64,000 bases of DNA. Origin: Pseudomonas rhizophila. GTDB taxonomy: Bacteria; Pseudomonadota; Gammaproteobacteria; Pseudomonadales; Pseudomonadaceae. Below, in pieces: positions 1-11,126 of the stretch (within the stretch, counting starts at the first letter, position 1; the number at the start of each line of letters is the position of its first letter). The notes below the pieces were generated by a model. That model ran no database searches, was not told where the DNA came from, and saw nothing but the letters and a program-made list of their open reading frames with translations. A program made the position numbers and the translations under genes. The stretch spans positions 390,232-454,231 of the forward strand of contig NZ_CP024081.1 of assembly GCF_003033885.1 (NCBI RefSeq), in the 5' to 3' direction.

Positions 1-1
1 C

Positions 2-730
2 GCTGTCCAGACCGAAGCCGAGGCCGAGCGCTTGCGCCAGTTGGGTGCCCGCGCGCAAAACGTCGAGGTCACCGGTTCGATCAAGTTCGACCTGACCATC
101 GACCCGCAACTGTTGGAAAGCGCCAGCGCCTTGCGCCATGAGTGGCAAGCGACGGAGCGCCCGGTATGGATCGCCGCCAGCACCCATGAAGGCGAAGATG
201 AGGTGGTGCTGGCCGCCCACCGTCGGTTGCTCGCCAGTTATCCCGATGCGTTGCTGATCCTGGTGCCGCGCCATCCCGAGCGTTTCGATTCAGTGCATCA
301 ATTGTGTGAGAACGAAGGTTTCGCCACGGTGCGGCGTTCCAGCGCACAGCCTGTCACTGCCCAGACCACGGTGCTGTTGGGCGATACCATGGGCGAGCTG
401 TTGTTTCTCTACGCGCTGGCCGACAGCGCGTTTGTCGGCGGCAGCCTGGTACCCAACGGCGGCCATAACCTGCTGGAACCGGCGGCACTGGCCAAACCGG
501 TGCTCAGCGGGCCGCACCTGTTCAACTTCCTCGAAATTGCCGCGCAACTGCGCGAGGCCGGGGCGCTGACGGAAGTCGAAGACGCCGAAAGCCTGGCCTT
601 GGCGGTACAACGCCTGTTCGAACTGCCTCGCGATGCCCAGCGCATGGCCGAGGCGGGGCTTGCGGTGATGCGCACCAATCAGGGCGCGTTGCAGCGGTTA
701 CTGGAGGGGTTGGGGCGGTTGATCGACTGA
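2..730 (+). CDS. waaA: 3-deoxy-D-manno-octulosonic acid (Kdo) transferase, C-terminal part
   Basis: The frame is open from base 2, so the N-terminal half lies outside the window; 242 residues are visible. WaaA is an inner-membrane GT-B glycosyltransferase that transfers Kdo from CMP-Kdo to lipid A precursor in LPS core synthesis. The visible part is the C-terminal nucleotide-binding Rossmann half. It carries the typical run with [15 protein letters not shown] followed by a conserved GPH, and an earlier [11 protein letters not shown] stretch. Family proteins are about 420 residues, so slightly more than half is present. The gene is convergent with the TolC-family gene, with a REP pair between them. 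The last ~30 bases are G-rich and C-poor. Confidence 0.93.
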   Translation, partial: AVQTEAEAERLRQLGARAQNVEVTGSIKFDLTIDPQLLESASALRHEWQATERPVWIAASTHEGEDEVVLAAHRRLLASYPDALLILVPRHPERFDSVHQLCENEGFATVRRSSAQPVTAQTTVLLGDTMGELLFLYALADSAFVGGSLVPNGGHNLLEPAALAKPVLSGPHLFNFLEIAAQLREAGALTEVEDAESLALAVQRLFELPRDAQRMAEAGLAVMRTNQGALQRLLEGLGRLID

Positions 731-735
731 GTATC

Positions 736-823
736 TGTGGGAGCAACGCTTGCTCGCGATGCAAGCGCCCCGGTTCCAGGGCGATCGAGTTGTATTCATC
801 GCGGGCAAGCCTTGCTCCCACAG
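736..823. repeat. REP pair (inverted doublet)
   Basis: Two REP half-units face each other: a TGTGGGAGCAACGCTTGCTCGCGA-like unit and its reverse form ending GCTTGCTCCCACAG, about 35 bases apart. The pair sits between two convergent gene ends, as is typical of REPINs in Pseudomonas. Confidence 0.9.
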
Positions 824-855
824 GGAGGTTGCTGAGGGGGCTTCCCTCCGAGGGG

Positions 856-2295
856 TTACTGCGTCGGCCGCGAGCGCAGTTGCTCCGCCGCAGCCTGTGC
901 CAGATCCGGCGGTAGAAAGTCCTTGTCCGGGTTGTAGTCGGGTTTGAGATAGCGCGACAGGTCCTGCAGATCCGATGGGCTCAACGTACCCGCTGCCTGC
1001 TTGAGCCGCAGGTTGTCGAGGATGTAGTCGTAGCGGGCGTTGTTGTAGTTGCGCACCGAGGTGTACAGCTGACGCTGGGCATCGAGTACATCGACGATGT
1101 TGCGCGTGCCCACCTGGTAACCGATCTCCGTGGCTTCCACTGCGCTCTGGTTGGAGATGATGGACTGGCGGCGGGCCTGGACCTGTTCCACATCGGTATT
1201 CACCGCCCGGTGCAGGTTGCGGGTGTTCTCCACCACCTGCCGGCGCAGGGCCTCGCGCTGTTGTTCGGTCTGAGTCAGTTGCGAGTAGGATTCGCGAACC
1301 TGAGAGCTGGTCAGCCCGCCGCTGTAGATCGGGATGCTCAATTGCAGGCCGATGGTGCGTTGCTCGGCATCGCCACCATAACGCTGACCGGTGGGGCTGG
1401 GGTTGGTAAAACCGAGGCCATCGTTGTCGCCTTTTTTGTATTGGGCGATCGCATCGAGGGTCGGGGCATGCCCGGACTTGCGCTGACGCAGGGTGTCCTC
1501 GGCGGCCGTGACGGCGTAGTTGCTGGCCAGTAGATTGAGGTTCTGCTTGGCGGCCGTATCGACCCAGGCCTTGGCGTCGTTCGGTGCCGGCGGCAGGATC
1601 GGCAGCGTGTGGACGATGCCCTGGAGCGAGTTGTACTGACGGTTGGTCAGGGTGATCAGGGCTTCGAAGGCGTCGTCGACCTGCCGCTGGGCCAGGATCC
1701 GGTTGGCTCGCGCGGTGTCGTAGCTGGCCTGGGATTGCAGCACGTCGGTCTTGTCCGACAGACCCACGTCGAAGCGCTCGTTGGACTGGTCGAGCTGACG
1801 CTTGAACGCCGCTTCCTCGGCCTTGGTCGAGGCCAGGTTGTCCTGGCTGCGCAGCACGTTGAAATAGCTCTCGGCGCTTTGCAGGATCATGTTCTGTTCA
1901 GTGGCCGAGAGTTGCAGCGACGCTTGTTCGTTGACCGACTTCGCCGCCTGGAACTGAAACCAGCGATCGGCACGGAAAATCGGCTGGGACAGCGTGGCCT
2001 GGTAGACCGTACCGCTACGGGAGGCGGTCATGGCGGGCTCGTCGAGCTCGGTACGGGTGTTGTTCAGGTCGGCACCGGCCGACAGGTTGGGTAGCAACCC
2101 GGCGCGCGCCTGGGGCACCACTTCTTTCTGGGCGCCATACTGGGCGCGGGCGGCGGCCAGGTCGGCGTTGTTGTCCACCGCTTCCTGGTACACGCTCACC
2201 AGATCGGTTTTGGTGGTCAAGGGCGCTTCGGCAGCCCAGGCCATTCCATTGGACGCACAAGACACGGCAAGGGCCAGTGAGAGTTTGCGCAGCAT
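856..2295 (-). CDS. TolC family outer membrane protein (efflux/type I secretion channel)
   Basis: A 479-residue protein starting at the ATG complementary to 2293-2295; the open frame runs 24 codons further upstream, but the signal peptide starts at this ATG. An N-terminal signal peptide ends near AWA-AEAP. Long helical segments rich in Q, A, N and R follow, as in the periplasmic helices of TolC trimers, with the family-typical [16 protein letters not shown] motif in the second half. TolC proteins form the outer membrane duct of tripartite efflux pumps and type I secretion systems. The neighbourhood (thiC upstream in divergent orientation, waaA downstream) matches the OpmH-type tolC locus I know from P. 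aeruginosa. It is therefore probably the housekeeping TolC and not the LapA-dedicated LapE. Confidence 0.9.
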   Translation of the reverse strand: MLRKLSLALAVSCASNGMAWAAEAPLTTKTDLVSVYQEAVDNNADLAAARAQYGAQKEVVPQARAGLLPNLSAGADLNNTRTELDEPAMTASRSGTVYQATLSQPIFRADRWFQFQAAKSVNEQASLQLSATEQNMILQSAESYFNVLRSQDNLASTKAEEAAFKRQLDQSNERFDVGLSDKTDVLQSQASYDTARANRILAQRQVDDAFEALITLTNRQYNSLQGIVHTLPILPPAPNDAKAWVDTAAKQNLNLLASNYAVTAAEDTLRQRKSGHAPTLDAIAQYKKGDNDGLGFTNPSPTGQRYGGDAEQRTIGLQLSIPIYSGGLTSSQVRESYSQLTQTEQQREALRRQVVENTRNLHRAVNTDVEQVQARRQSIISNQSAVEATEIGYQVGTRNIVDVLDAQRQLYTSVRNYNNARYDYILDNLRLKQAAGTLSPSDLQDLSRYLKPDYNPDKDFLPPDLAQAAAEQLRSRPTQ

Positions 2296-2457
2296 GAGGC
2301 GTTCCCTACTTCTCAAATGATTGCGCACAAGAGGCGCGGCGTAGCGAGTGTAGTTGCGCCCGCGCACGGCAACAATCCTGTATATGCGCCATTCATCACG
2401 CCTTTTGCCCTGGCGATGGCGTTCTGGCGTGGTTGTGTCTAGACTGGCCGGGTTCTT

Positions 2458-4620
<2,163 letters not shown>

Positions 4621-4654
4621 TCAATGCTGAGGGCGGCGGTGACTTCACCGCCGT

Positions 4655-4752
4655 CATCGCGAGCAGGCTCGCTCCCACAGTGGATCTCGGTTGTTCACAA
4701 ATTTTGTGTTCGCCGCAAATCTCCTGTGGGAGCGAGCCTGCTCGCGATAGCA
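4655..4752. repeat. REP pair
   Basis: CATCGCGAGCAGGCTCGCTCCCACAG at 4655-4680 and its reverse form TGTGGGAGCGAGCCTGCTCGCGAT at 4725-4748 form an inverted doublet between thiC and cytX. Confidence 0.9.
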
Positions 4753-4789
4753 ATCGCCAGAACAACAAATATCCCCCGAGATAACAACT

Positions 4790-6082
4790 TTGAACATCCA
4801 ACCCAGCACCTACTCCCCCGACGCCGCCGTCCCCTTGGACAGGCGCGTCTTCGGCGCCCGCGATCTGTTTTCCCTGTGGTTCTCCCTCGGCATCGGCCTG
4901 ATGGTCTTGCAGGTTGGCGCCTTGCTCGCGCCGGGCCTGGGCCTGAGCGGTTCGTTGCTGGCGATTTTCCTCGGCACATTGGTGGGCGTCTTGCTGCTGG
5001 CGGCCGTCGGGGTGATCGGCAGCGACACCGGCCTGTCGGCCATGGCCGCCCTCAAGCTCAGCCTGGGTGGCAAGGGTGCGAGCGTGCCGGCGGTGTTGAA
5101 CCTGTTGCAGTTGATCGGTTGGGGCTCATTCGAAATCATCGTCATGCGTGACGCCGCCAGCCTGCTCGGCGCCCGGGCCTTCAGCGAGGGCAGCCTGGGC
5201 TCGAACCCTCTGCTGTGGACGTTGTTTTTCGGCGCACTGGCGACCCTGCTGGCGGTGAGCGGGCCGCTGACGTTCGTGCGTAAGGTCCTGCGCAAGTGGG
5301 GCATCTGGCTGCTGTTGGCGGCGTGCATCTGGCTGACCTGGAACCTGTTTGCCAAGGCTGATCTGGCGGCGTTGTGGGCGCGGGCGGGAGATGGTTCGAT
5401 GCCGTTTGCCGTCGGTTTCGACATTGCGATAGCCATGCCGCTGTCCTGGTTGCCGCTGATTGCCGACTACTCACGCTTCGGCAAACGCGCAAAAAACGTC
5501 TTCGGCGGCACCGCGCTGGGGTTCTTTATCGGTAATTTCTGGCTGATGAGCCTGGGCGTGGCCTATACCCTGGCGTTCGCGCCGAGCGGTGAAGTCAACG
5601 CGCTGTTGCTGGCCCTGGCGGGCGCCGGGCTGGGCATCCCGCTGCTGCTGATTTTGCTGGATGAATCGGAAAATGCCTTCGCTGATATCCACTCGGCGGC
5701 GGTGTCCAGCGGCATGCTGACGGGGTTGAAAGTCGAGCACCTGGCCTTGGCGATTGGCGTGGTCTGCACCTTGATCGCCTGCTTCGCGCCGTTGGCGCAG
5801 TATCAGAATTTCCTGTTGCTGATCGGCTCGGTGTTCGCACCGCTGTTCGGGGTGGTGCTGGTGGACCACTTCATCCTGCGCAAGCGCGCCAGCCGGGTCG
5901 TGTCAGCGGCGTTGTGCTGGCCGGCACTGTTGGCCTGGCTGGGCGGGGTGAGCACCTATCACCTGCTGGCCAACTTCTACCCGGACATCGGCGCCACCCT
6001 GCCGTCGCTGGTCCTGGCAGGGTTGCTGCAACTGATACTGGGCCGGGCTTTCAACTACGGCCGGGAAACAGCTCGGGCTTGA
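4790..6082 (+). CDS. cytX: NCS1-type permease, probable hydroxymethylpyrimidine transporter CytX
   Basis: About 430 residues, hydrophobic throughout with roughly 12 predicted membrane segments. The N-terminus is of the cytosine/purine permease (NCS1) type, with RVFGARDLFSLWFSLGIG. The position directly after riboswitch-controlled thiC supports uptake of the pyrimidine precursor HMP for salvage into thiamine. The start is uncertain: the best fit is a TTG at 4790 after a weak GAG-type ribosome site; the next ATG is about 40 codons in and would cut the first membrane segment. The 3' end overlaps the convergent DUF3298 lipoprotein gene by 32 bases. Confidence 0.85.
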   Translation: MNIQPSTYSPDAAVPLDRRVFGARDLFSLWFSLGIGLMVLQVGALLAPGLGLSGSLLAIFLGTLVGVLLLAAVGVIGSDTGLSAMAALKLSLGGKGASVPAVLNLLQLIGWGSFEIIVMRDAASLLGARAFSEGSLGSNPLLWTLFFGALATLLAVSGPLTFVRKVLRKWGIWLLLAACIWLTWNLFAKADLAALWARAGDGSMPFAVGFDIAIAMPLSWLPLIADYSRFGKRAKNVFGGTALGFFIGNFWLMSLGVAYTLAFAPSGEVNALLLALAGAGLGIPLLLILLDESENAFADIHSAAVSSGMLTGLKVEHLALAIGVVCTLIACFAPLAQYQNFLLLIGSVFAPLFGVVLVDHFILRKRASRVVSAALCWPALLAWLGGVSTYHLLANFYPDIGATLPSLVLAGLLQLILGRAFNYGRETARA

Positions 6083-6797
6083 GGATGCCATTGAGGCGCG
6101 GGTAAGCGATCTTCAGTTCGATGTGGCCCAGGGCGTATGGCGCGATGGTGCTCACTTGGTACTTGAGGATCACGCCGCCGTAGGTCAGCGCCACGTTCGG
6201 GGTTTTCTGGAACGGCCACTGCTTCACGAACTCCGGTTCCTGATCCAGTTTGGTGCTGATCAGCCAGCTGTTGTGGGCGACCTGCACGGCTTTCCAGAAC
6301 GCCTCTTCCTGGCCCGGCAGCAGCATGTCCGACAGCGTCAATACCTTGTGCTGTTGGCGTGAATAGTTGATGAAACCACGACCCGGTGTACCGTGCGCAC
6401 CGCCAGTGTCCAGGTAGCTGGACAATTCGATGATCACCAAGCCGTCATGCTGCTCCCGTACCTTGGCTTGCAAGTAACTGCTGTTGCGCGGCGCGGCGCT
6501 GCGCAAAAACTGCTCGCGGTAGGCGGCCAGCGTCGGCGCCACCGGAGCGTCCGGTGTGGTGCGGGTCATTTGCAGCAGGCGTTTCTCGATAATGCCGTCC
6601 AAGGCCGGCTCGGCGGGAAAGCGCAGGGTGTCAATGTTGACCAGGGGGCAGTCGGCGCTGGCGCATCCTGGTTGTAGTTGTTCCGAGGCATCGCGAGTGG
6701 TTTCCAGCGGAGCGCGGTAGTTGGGCTGGAACAGGCTTTGGCAAGCGCCCAGGGTCAGGGCAATAGCGGCCACGCAAAGGGTTTTGAAAAGCGACAT
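6051..6797 (-). CDS. DUF3298/RsiV-family lipoprotein
   Basis: A 248-residue exported protein with a lipoprotein signal peptide: lipobox LGAC puts the acylated cysteine at residue 19. The C-terminal half has the DUF3298 pattern (SSYLDTGGAHGTPGRGFINYS, then LTLSDMLLPGQEE), the fold seen in RsiV and related envelope proteins. The precise role is unknown. A variable N-terminal part is probably held at the membrane with the globular domain in the periplasm. The gene ends inside cytX, tail to tail, and is divergent from nudF. Confidence 0.85.
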   Translation of the reverse strand: MSLFKTLCVAAIALTLGACQSLFQPNYRAPLETTRDASEQLQPGCASADCPLVNIDTLRFPAEPALDGIIEKRLLQMTRTTPDAPVAPTLAAYREQFLRSAAPRNSSYLQAKVREQHDGLVIIELSSYLDTGGAHGTPGRGFINYSRQQHKVLTLSDMLLPGQEEAFWKAVQVAHNSWLISTKLDQEPEFVKQWPFQKTPNVALTYGGVILKYQVSTIAPYALGHIELKIAYPRLNGILKPELFPGRS

Positions 6798-7011
6798 GGG
6801 CGTCCTTCATGAAACAGGGAAAGGCGAAAAGTTACCCGCTTCGACTGTCGGCAGGGCAATCAGTTCGCCACTAAGCTCATTAGAGTGGCTTTGAGGGCAG
6901 CCGTCTATCCCGATGACTGGAAAGGGGCTGCATCAAACGGTACGGGCGCGTTAGGATGGCGCGAAGCCGAGGCTGGAACCTCGCATCGATCCGCTGCAAA
7001 CGAGGACTGTC

Positions 7012-7629
7012 ATGACCGATTTCGCCAACGCCACACCGAGCGCCGTGGACATCGTAAAGCGTGAAAACTGCTTTCAGGGTTTCTACAAACTCGATCGCGT
7101 CCACCTGCGCCACGAGTTGTTTGCCGGTGGCATGAGCCGTGAAATCAGCCGTGAACTGTTCGTGCGTCATGACGCGGTGTGCGTGCTGCCCTACGATCCG
7201 CAACGCGATGAGGTGGTACTGATCGAGCAGTTTCGCGTCGGCGCCATTGGCAAGACCACCAACCCCTGGCTGGTGGAACTGGTGGCCGGCCTGATCGACA
7301 AGGACGAGCAACCGGAAGAAGTTGCTCATCGCGAAGCGCAGGAGGAAGCTGGGCTTGTCTTCGCTGCGCTCTGGCCGATGACCAAGTATTTTCCATCGCC
7401 GGGCGGCAGTAATGAATTCGTGCATCTTTATTTGGGGCGTTGCGACAGTGCGGGGGCAGGTGGCCTGCATGGGCTTGTGGAAGAAGCCGAGGACATTCGT
7501 GTGAAGGTCTGGGCTTTTGAAGATGCCTTGCAAGCAGTGCGCGACGGGCAGATTTGCAACGCGGCCAGCATCATTGCCTTGCAATGGCTGGCCTTGAATC
7601 GCGATGAAGTGAGGGGGCTATGGTCTTAA
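7012..7629 (+). CDS. nudF: ADP-ribose diphosphatase NudF
   Basis: A 205-residue Nudix hydrolase that cleaves ADP-ribose to AMP and ribose-5-phosphate. The Nudix box is complete and regularly spaced: G93, E99, R107-E108, E111-E112 and G114. The ATG at 7012 agrees with the family N-terminus. The stop overlaps the start of the YqiB gene by 10 bases, so the two are translationally coupled. The nudF-yqiB-cpdA order is the conserved gammaproteobacterial arrangement. Confidence 0.95.
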   Translation: MTDFANATPSAVDIVKRENCFQGFYKLDRVHLRHELFAGGMSREISRELFVRHDAVCVLPYDPQRDEVVLIEQFRVGAIGKTTNPWLVELVAGLIDKDEQPEEVAHREAQEEAGLVFAALWPMTKYFPSPGGSNEFVHLYLGRCDSAGAGGLHGLVEEAEDIRVKVWAFEDALQAVRDGQICNAASIIALQWLALNRDEVRGLWS

Positions 7630-8072
7630 GCAAGCTGCGCGACCGTTATCGCGTCGATCTGGTCGGGTTGCAGGCCGCCTGCGAGGCCAACTACGCCCGC
7701 CTGATGCGCTTGTTGCCGGACATGCGCAACGACCCCGCGCCCCGGCGCATCGCCGTGACCCATGGCGACCAGATGCTCGGCGTGCTGGCCATTGAAGTGC
7801 TGCAAACTTGCCCATACACCACCACCTTGCAAGTGCGCCAGGAACACAGCCTGCCCTGGTTGCCGGTGCCGCAACTGGAAGTGCAGGTCTATCACGATGC
7901 GCGCATGGCCGAAGTCGTGAGCGCCGAACATGCGCGACGTTTTCGCGGCATCTATCCTTATCCCAATGCGTCGATGCACCAACCGGATGAAAAGGCCCAG
8001 TTGAACCTGTTTCTGGGGGAATGGCTGAGTCATTGCCTGGCGCTGGGCCACGAATTCGAGGTTGTTCGGTAG
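7620..8072 (+). CDS. yqiB: DUF1249 (YqiB) family protein
   Basis: A 150-residue soluble protein of the YqiB/DUF1249 family, recognised from NYARLMRLLPDM, TTTLQVRQEHS, a conserved PWLPVPQLEVQVYHDARMAEV block and QLNLFLGEWL. Its function is not established. It lies between nudF and cpdA in the same order as in other gammaproteobacteria, starting inside the nudF 3' end, so one transcript is likely. Confidence 0.93.
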   Translation: MVLSKLRDRYRVDLVGLQAACEANYARLMRLLPDMRNDPAPRRIAVTHGDQMLGVLAIEVLQTCPYTTTLQVRQEHSLPWLPVPQLEVQVYHDARMAEVVSAEHARRFRGIYPYPNASMHQPDEKAQLNLFLGEWLSHCLALGHEFEVVR

Positions 8073-8195
8073 CTGCCGGTCAAAAACTGGACACTGGTTG
8101 TGAACCGGTTCCGGTTCGCGGGTTTCCCCTTTCGATCTTCCCCAGCATAATTGCCGCTTCATCCAATGGCGTAGTCGCGCCTGGGAGAGAGCGAT

Positions 8196-9011
8196 TTGCC
8201 GAGCGTATCCACCTTGACCACCGCCGATACGGCGCTGCTGGTCCAACTGTCTGACAGTCACCTGTTTGCCGAGGCCGACGCTTCGTTGCTGGGCATGAAC
8301 ACCCGCGACAGCCTGCGGGCGGTCATTGACTTGGTGCTCAGGCAGCAGCCGAGCATCGATCTGATGCTTGCCACTGGGGATTTGTCCCAGGACGGTACGC
8401 TGCAGTCCTATGAGGCGTTTCGGCAGCTGAGTGCGCGTATCGACGCGCCGGCGCGTTGGATTCCCGGTAACCATGATGAGCCGCAGGTGATGCTTGAGGC
8501 GGCGGTCAAGAGTACGTTGCTCGATCCGGTGGTGGACATTGGCAATTGGCGGGTGACGATGCTCGATTCTGCCGTGCCAGGTTCTGTGCCGGGGTTTTTG
8601 GCCGAGGAGCAATTGATTCTGTTGGCCAATGCTTTGAGCGAGGCGCCGGAGCGACATCACTTGGTGTGCCTGCATCATCATCCTGTTTCGATTGGGTGTG
8701 CGTGGATGGAGCCGATTGGGTTGCGTAATCCTGAGGCGCTGTTTGCGGTGTTGGATCGGTTTCCTCAGGTGCGTGCTGTTCTGTGGGGGCATGTGCATCA
8801 GGAGGTTGATCAGGTGCGTGAGGGGGTTCGTTTGTTGGCTTCGCCTTCGACCTGTATTCAGTTTGAGCCGGGGAGTGAGGATTTTGCGGTGGGGGGGCAG
8901 GCGCCGGGGTATCGGTGGTTGCGGCTCTTGCCGGATGGGCGGTTGGAGACGGGGGTTGAGCGGGTGGTTGGGTTTGCGTTTACCCCGGACTATGGCTCCA
9001 ACGGGTATTAA
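8196..9011 (+). CDS. cpdA: 3',5'-cyclic-AMP phosphodiesterase CpdA
   Basis: A 271-residue calcineurin-like metallophosphoesterase that hydrolyses cAMP and so sets the signal read by Vfr/Crp. Metal-binding motifs occur in order: D20-x-H22, GDLSQDG, GNHDE, a HHHP run and GHVHQE. Translation probably starts at a TTG at 8196, since GGGAGAGAG lies 4-12 bases before it and no ATG is suitably placed. From about base 8640 to the stop the codons change to almost exclusively G- or T-ending, unlike the first half. The usual next genes of this block (yqiA, parE) are absent: the sequence runs straight into a REP and a dispersed repeat. Confidence 0.94.
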   Translation: MPSVSTLTTADTALLVQLSDSHLFAEADASLLGMNTRDSLRAVIDLVLRQQPSIDLMLATGDLSQDGTLQSYEAFRQLSARIDAPARWIPGNHDEPQVMLEAAVKSTLLDPVVDIGNWRVTMLDSAVPGSVPGFLAEEQLILLANALSEAPERHHLVCLHHHPVSIGCAWMEPIGLRNPEALFAVLDRFPQVRAVLWGHVHQEVDQVREGVRLLASPSTCIQFEPGSEDFAVGGQAPGYRWLRLLPDGRLETGVERVVGFAFTPDYGSNGY

Positions 9012-9023
9012 GTTCGGCCCAAC

Positions 9024-9050
9024 TGTGGGAGCGAGCTTGCTCGCGATGGC
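9024..9050. repeat. Single REP unit
   Basis: TGTGGGAGCGAGCTTGCTCGCGATGGC, a lone REP just behind the cpdA stop codon. Confidence 0.85.
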
Positions 9051-9077
9051 GGCCTTACAGCCGGCCAGGATGTTGTT

Positions 9078-9372
9078 GACCGGGTACATATCCATTGCTG
9101 CGGTAACGGCCACTTATGGTTCCGCCCTTACGGCGGGTCACTTTCGAAAAGCGCGAAAGTAACCAAAGCGCTTCTGCCCCACCACTCGGTGCCTCGCCTA
9201 GGCTCGGCATGCCCGAACGAAGGCATTGCTCCGTGGGCCCGCCGCGAAGGGCCATCCATGGCCCAGCGCGGCTACCTCGGCATCCATGCCGAGGTGCCCA
9301 CTACGCAATACCTACGTTCGGCCAGCGTGGTTAACGGGGCGCCCAAGATCAACCTCCACCGCGAGGCGGCCT
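9078..9372 (+). repeat. Dispersed ~300-bp repeat, copy A
   Basis: A block of about 295 bases that recurs nearly identically at 59568-59860 (copy B) and inverted at 60217-60517 (copy C). Landmarks are GTACATATCCATTGCTGCGG, a TTCCGCCCTTACGGCGGGTCA hairpin, CCCCACCACTCGGTGCCTCG, a short palindrome around CCATCCATGGCC, and CTACGCAATACCTACG. Open frames inside it give peptides such as MPRLGSACPNEG. They are copied with the repeat and are interrupted differently in each copy, so I do not treat them as genes. A REP follows in copies A and B. Confidence 0.85.
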
Positions 9373-9427
9373 GATAGCCGGCCTGGTTTTAGCGGGTGTA
9401 CACCCATCCGATTTGTTTGAGCAGGAT

Positions 9428-9600
9428 CTGTGGGAGCAAAGCTTGCTCGCGAAGGCGGCGGTACATTCGGCATTGATGCAAGCAGACTCACCGCTATCGC
9501 GAGCAAGCTTTGCTCCCACAAGATTGGCGGTGGGCACTGATCTTATAAACGACCGAAACCAGTGTGGGAGCGAGCCTGCTCGCGATGGCGGCCTGACAGC
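9428..9600. repeat. REP cluster
   Basis: Three units: TGTGGGAGCAAAGCTTGCTCGC at 9429, its inverse CGCGAGCAAGCTTTGCTCCC near 9500-9519, and TGTGGGAGCGAGCCTGCTCGCG at 9563. They lie between repeat copy A and the DUF6124 leader. Confidence 0.88.
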
Positions 9601-9671
9601 CGACCAGGGTTTGTGGGAATGGTCGGACAGGCCTCCGGGCTGCAGTAGATTTTTCCGACGAACTCTGGCGG

Positions 9672-9945
9672 TTGCCGGGTGGGAAGGGCTGTCGCTAGTC
9701 TTTTTCCGTCGCTGCAAATTCAGCGGCCGGGCTTGGAAATCCGATAAGTAGACGGCGCGAAAGCGCCCTTCATAACGTATGCTTGCGGTCGTTTTTTGAC
9801 CATGCTTTCGTTATGGCGGCTGTGCGCGGGAGACCTTCGGGTCTGTCGGGCTCGTTTACCCCGGTTTTCCAACCTGCGTACGGCTGCCACCCCCTCGCTT
9901 GGAAACGAACGTGGTAGCTCCAACCAGTAAACGGAGTGTCACCCT
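9672..9945 (+). promoter_or_regulatory. Promoter and structured 5' leader RNA of the first DUF6124 gene
   Basis: A possible promoter is TTGCCG (9672-9677), an 18-base spacer and TAGTCT (9696-9701). It is followed by about 240 untranslated bases with successive hairpins: CGCTG/CAGCG (9710-9714 with 9721-9725), GGCGC-GAAA-GCGCC (9754-9767), and a closed domain whose arms 9815-9827 and 9876-9888 pair over 13 positions. Inside the domain is an AGACC-UUCG-GGUCU hairpin. The same architecture precedes the second DUF6124 gene (60708-60792), with compensatory base changes in the long stem. GGAG lies about 9 bases before the start codon. The ligand or trigger is unknown. Confidence 0.7.
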
Positions 9946-10302
9946 ATGTTCAAAGCCACACCCAATCCCCCCGAAACTGATCCCTCATCACCCCACGCCG
10001 GTCTCGATCCCCAAAAACTCGATGAAGCCGCCAAGCGCGCCATCGACCATTATCTCGACCCCAAGCCCCAACCCAAGAAGAAACAACCCTCAAGCCAACT
10101 GTTCTCCGTCGCGGAGAGCGCAGACACCGAAACCCTCCTAGCCAACCTCAGCGAAACCCTAGCCTCCGCCAACGCCATGCTCGGCGACCTGACCTTCGAC
10201 CTGGAAGGCTCGCGTCGGCATTTCGCCCTGGGAGTCCAGCAGATGATCGAACTCAGTGAATTGTTGGCGAACCGGGCGTTGGATATCGTCGATCCGCGCT
10301 AG
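9946..10302 (+). CDS. DUF6124 family protein (copy 1)
   Basis: A 118-residue, probably cytoplasmic and mostly helical protein with no signal peptide or membrane segment. It belongs to a family I know only from Pseudomonas, starting MFKATPNPPETD, with LDEAAKRAIDHYL (about residues 24-36), a basic linker PKKKQ, then DTETLLANLSETL and a C-terminal helix ending NRALD. The paralogue at 60852-61211 shares the same N-terminus and the DTETLLAN block. Function is unknown. The ATG at 9946 follows GGAG and is the only sensible start. The gene stands alone between REPs, repeat copy A and the rRNA scar, with a long structured leader. Confidence 0.8.
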   Translation: MFKATPNPPETDPSSPHAGLDPQKLDEAAKRAIDHYLDPKPQPKKKQPSSQLFSVAESADTETLLANLSETLASANAMLGDLTFDLEGSRRHFALGVQQMIELSELLANRALDIVDPR

Positions 10303-10372
10303 CGCCGAGCGGAAGCATTGTGTGGGAGCACTTATCGCCGACCTGTCTCCGGTGGCAGTACTTCAATCCAAC

Positions 10373-10523
10373 TGTGGGAGCGAGCTTGCTCGCGAAGATG
10401 GTGGTACATCCAACGCTGATGCAAGCTGGTCCACCGCCATCGCGAGCAGGCTCGCTCCCACATTTTTTTCGAGTTGTTCTCAGGTATCGCATTCACCACA
10501 AATCCCTGTGGGAGCGAGCCTGA

Positions 10524-10525
<2 letters not shown>
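10373..10525. repeat. REP cluster, last unit truncated by an insertion
   Basis: TGTGGGAGCGAGCTTGCTCGCGA at 10374, the inverse CATCGCGAGCAGGCTCGCTCC at 10438, and TGTGGGAGCGAGCCTG at 10507-10522, which stops where CTCGCGA should follow. The IS3-type sequence begins at that point. Confidence 0.85.
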
Positions 10526-10850
<325 letters not shown>

Positions 10851-10999
10851 TAACACCCAAGCAATTTGCTGACCCGATACAGGGCACCAGATTGCGGTGT
10901 GTGAAGACGCTATGAACCGAAAGTTCGCACAACACACAAACCTATCGCATACCCATTCGCTGGAACGTGACCGCAAGGCACGCGCTGGCTACCGAATTT

Positions 11000-11114
11000 C
11001 TTGACGACCATAGAGCATTGGAACCACCTGATCCCATCCCGAACTCAGCAGTGAAACGATGCATCGCCGATGGTAGTGTGGGGTTTCCCCATGTGAGAGT
11101 AGGTCATCGTCAAG
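11000..11114 (+). rRNA. rrf: 5S ribosomal RNA, copy 1
   Basis: A 115-nt 5S gene with terminal stem CTTGACGA (11000-11007) pairing with TCGTCAAG (11107-11114). Internal landmarks are CCCATCCCGAACTCAG, GAAACGATGCATCGCCGATGG and AGAGTAGGTCA. Ends are uncertain by one or two bases. Identical in sequence to copy 2. Confidence 0.95.
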
Positions 11115-11126
11115 ATTAAATTCCGA

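Noticed and set aside
856..2295. LapE, the outer membrane partner of LapA export
   Set aside because: Context with waaA and thiC fits the housekeeping TolC/OpmH locus; lapE normally lies with lapB and lapC beyond lapA.
7626..9113. 495-codon minus-strand frame over yqiB and cpdA
   Set aside because: Low-complexity R/P/H/Q-rich translation opposite two well-supported genes.
9189..9420. Short proteins starting MPRLGSACPNEG or similar
   Set aside because: They lie wholly in the dispersed repeat and recur with it at 59606 and inverted at 60208; interruptions differ between copies.
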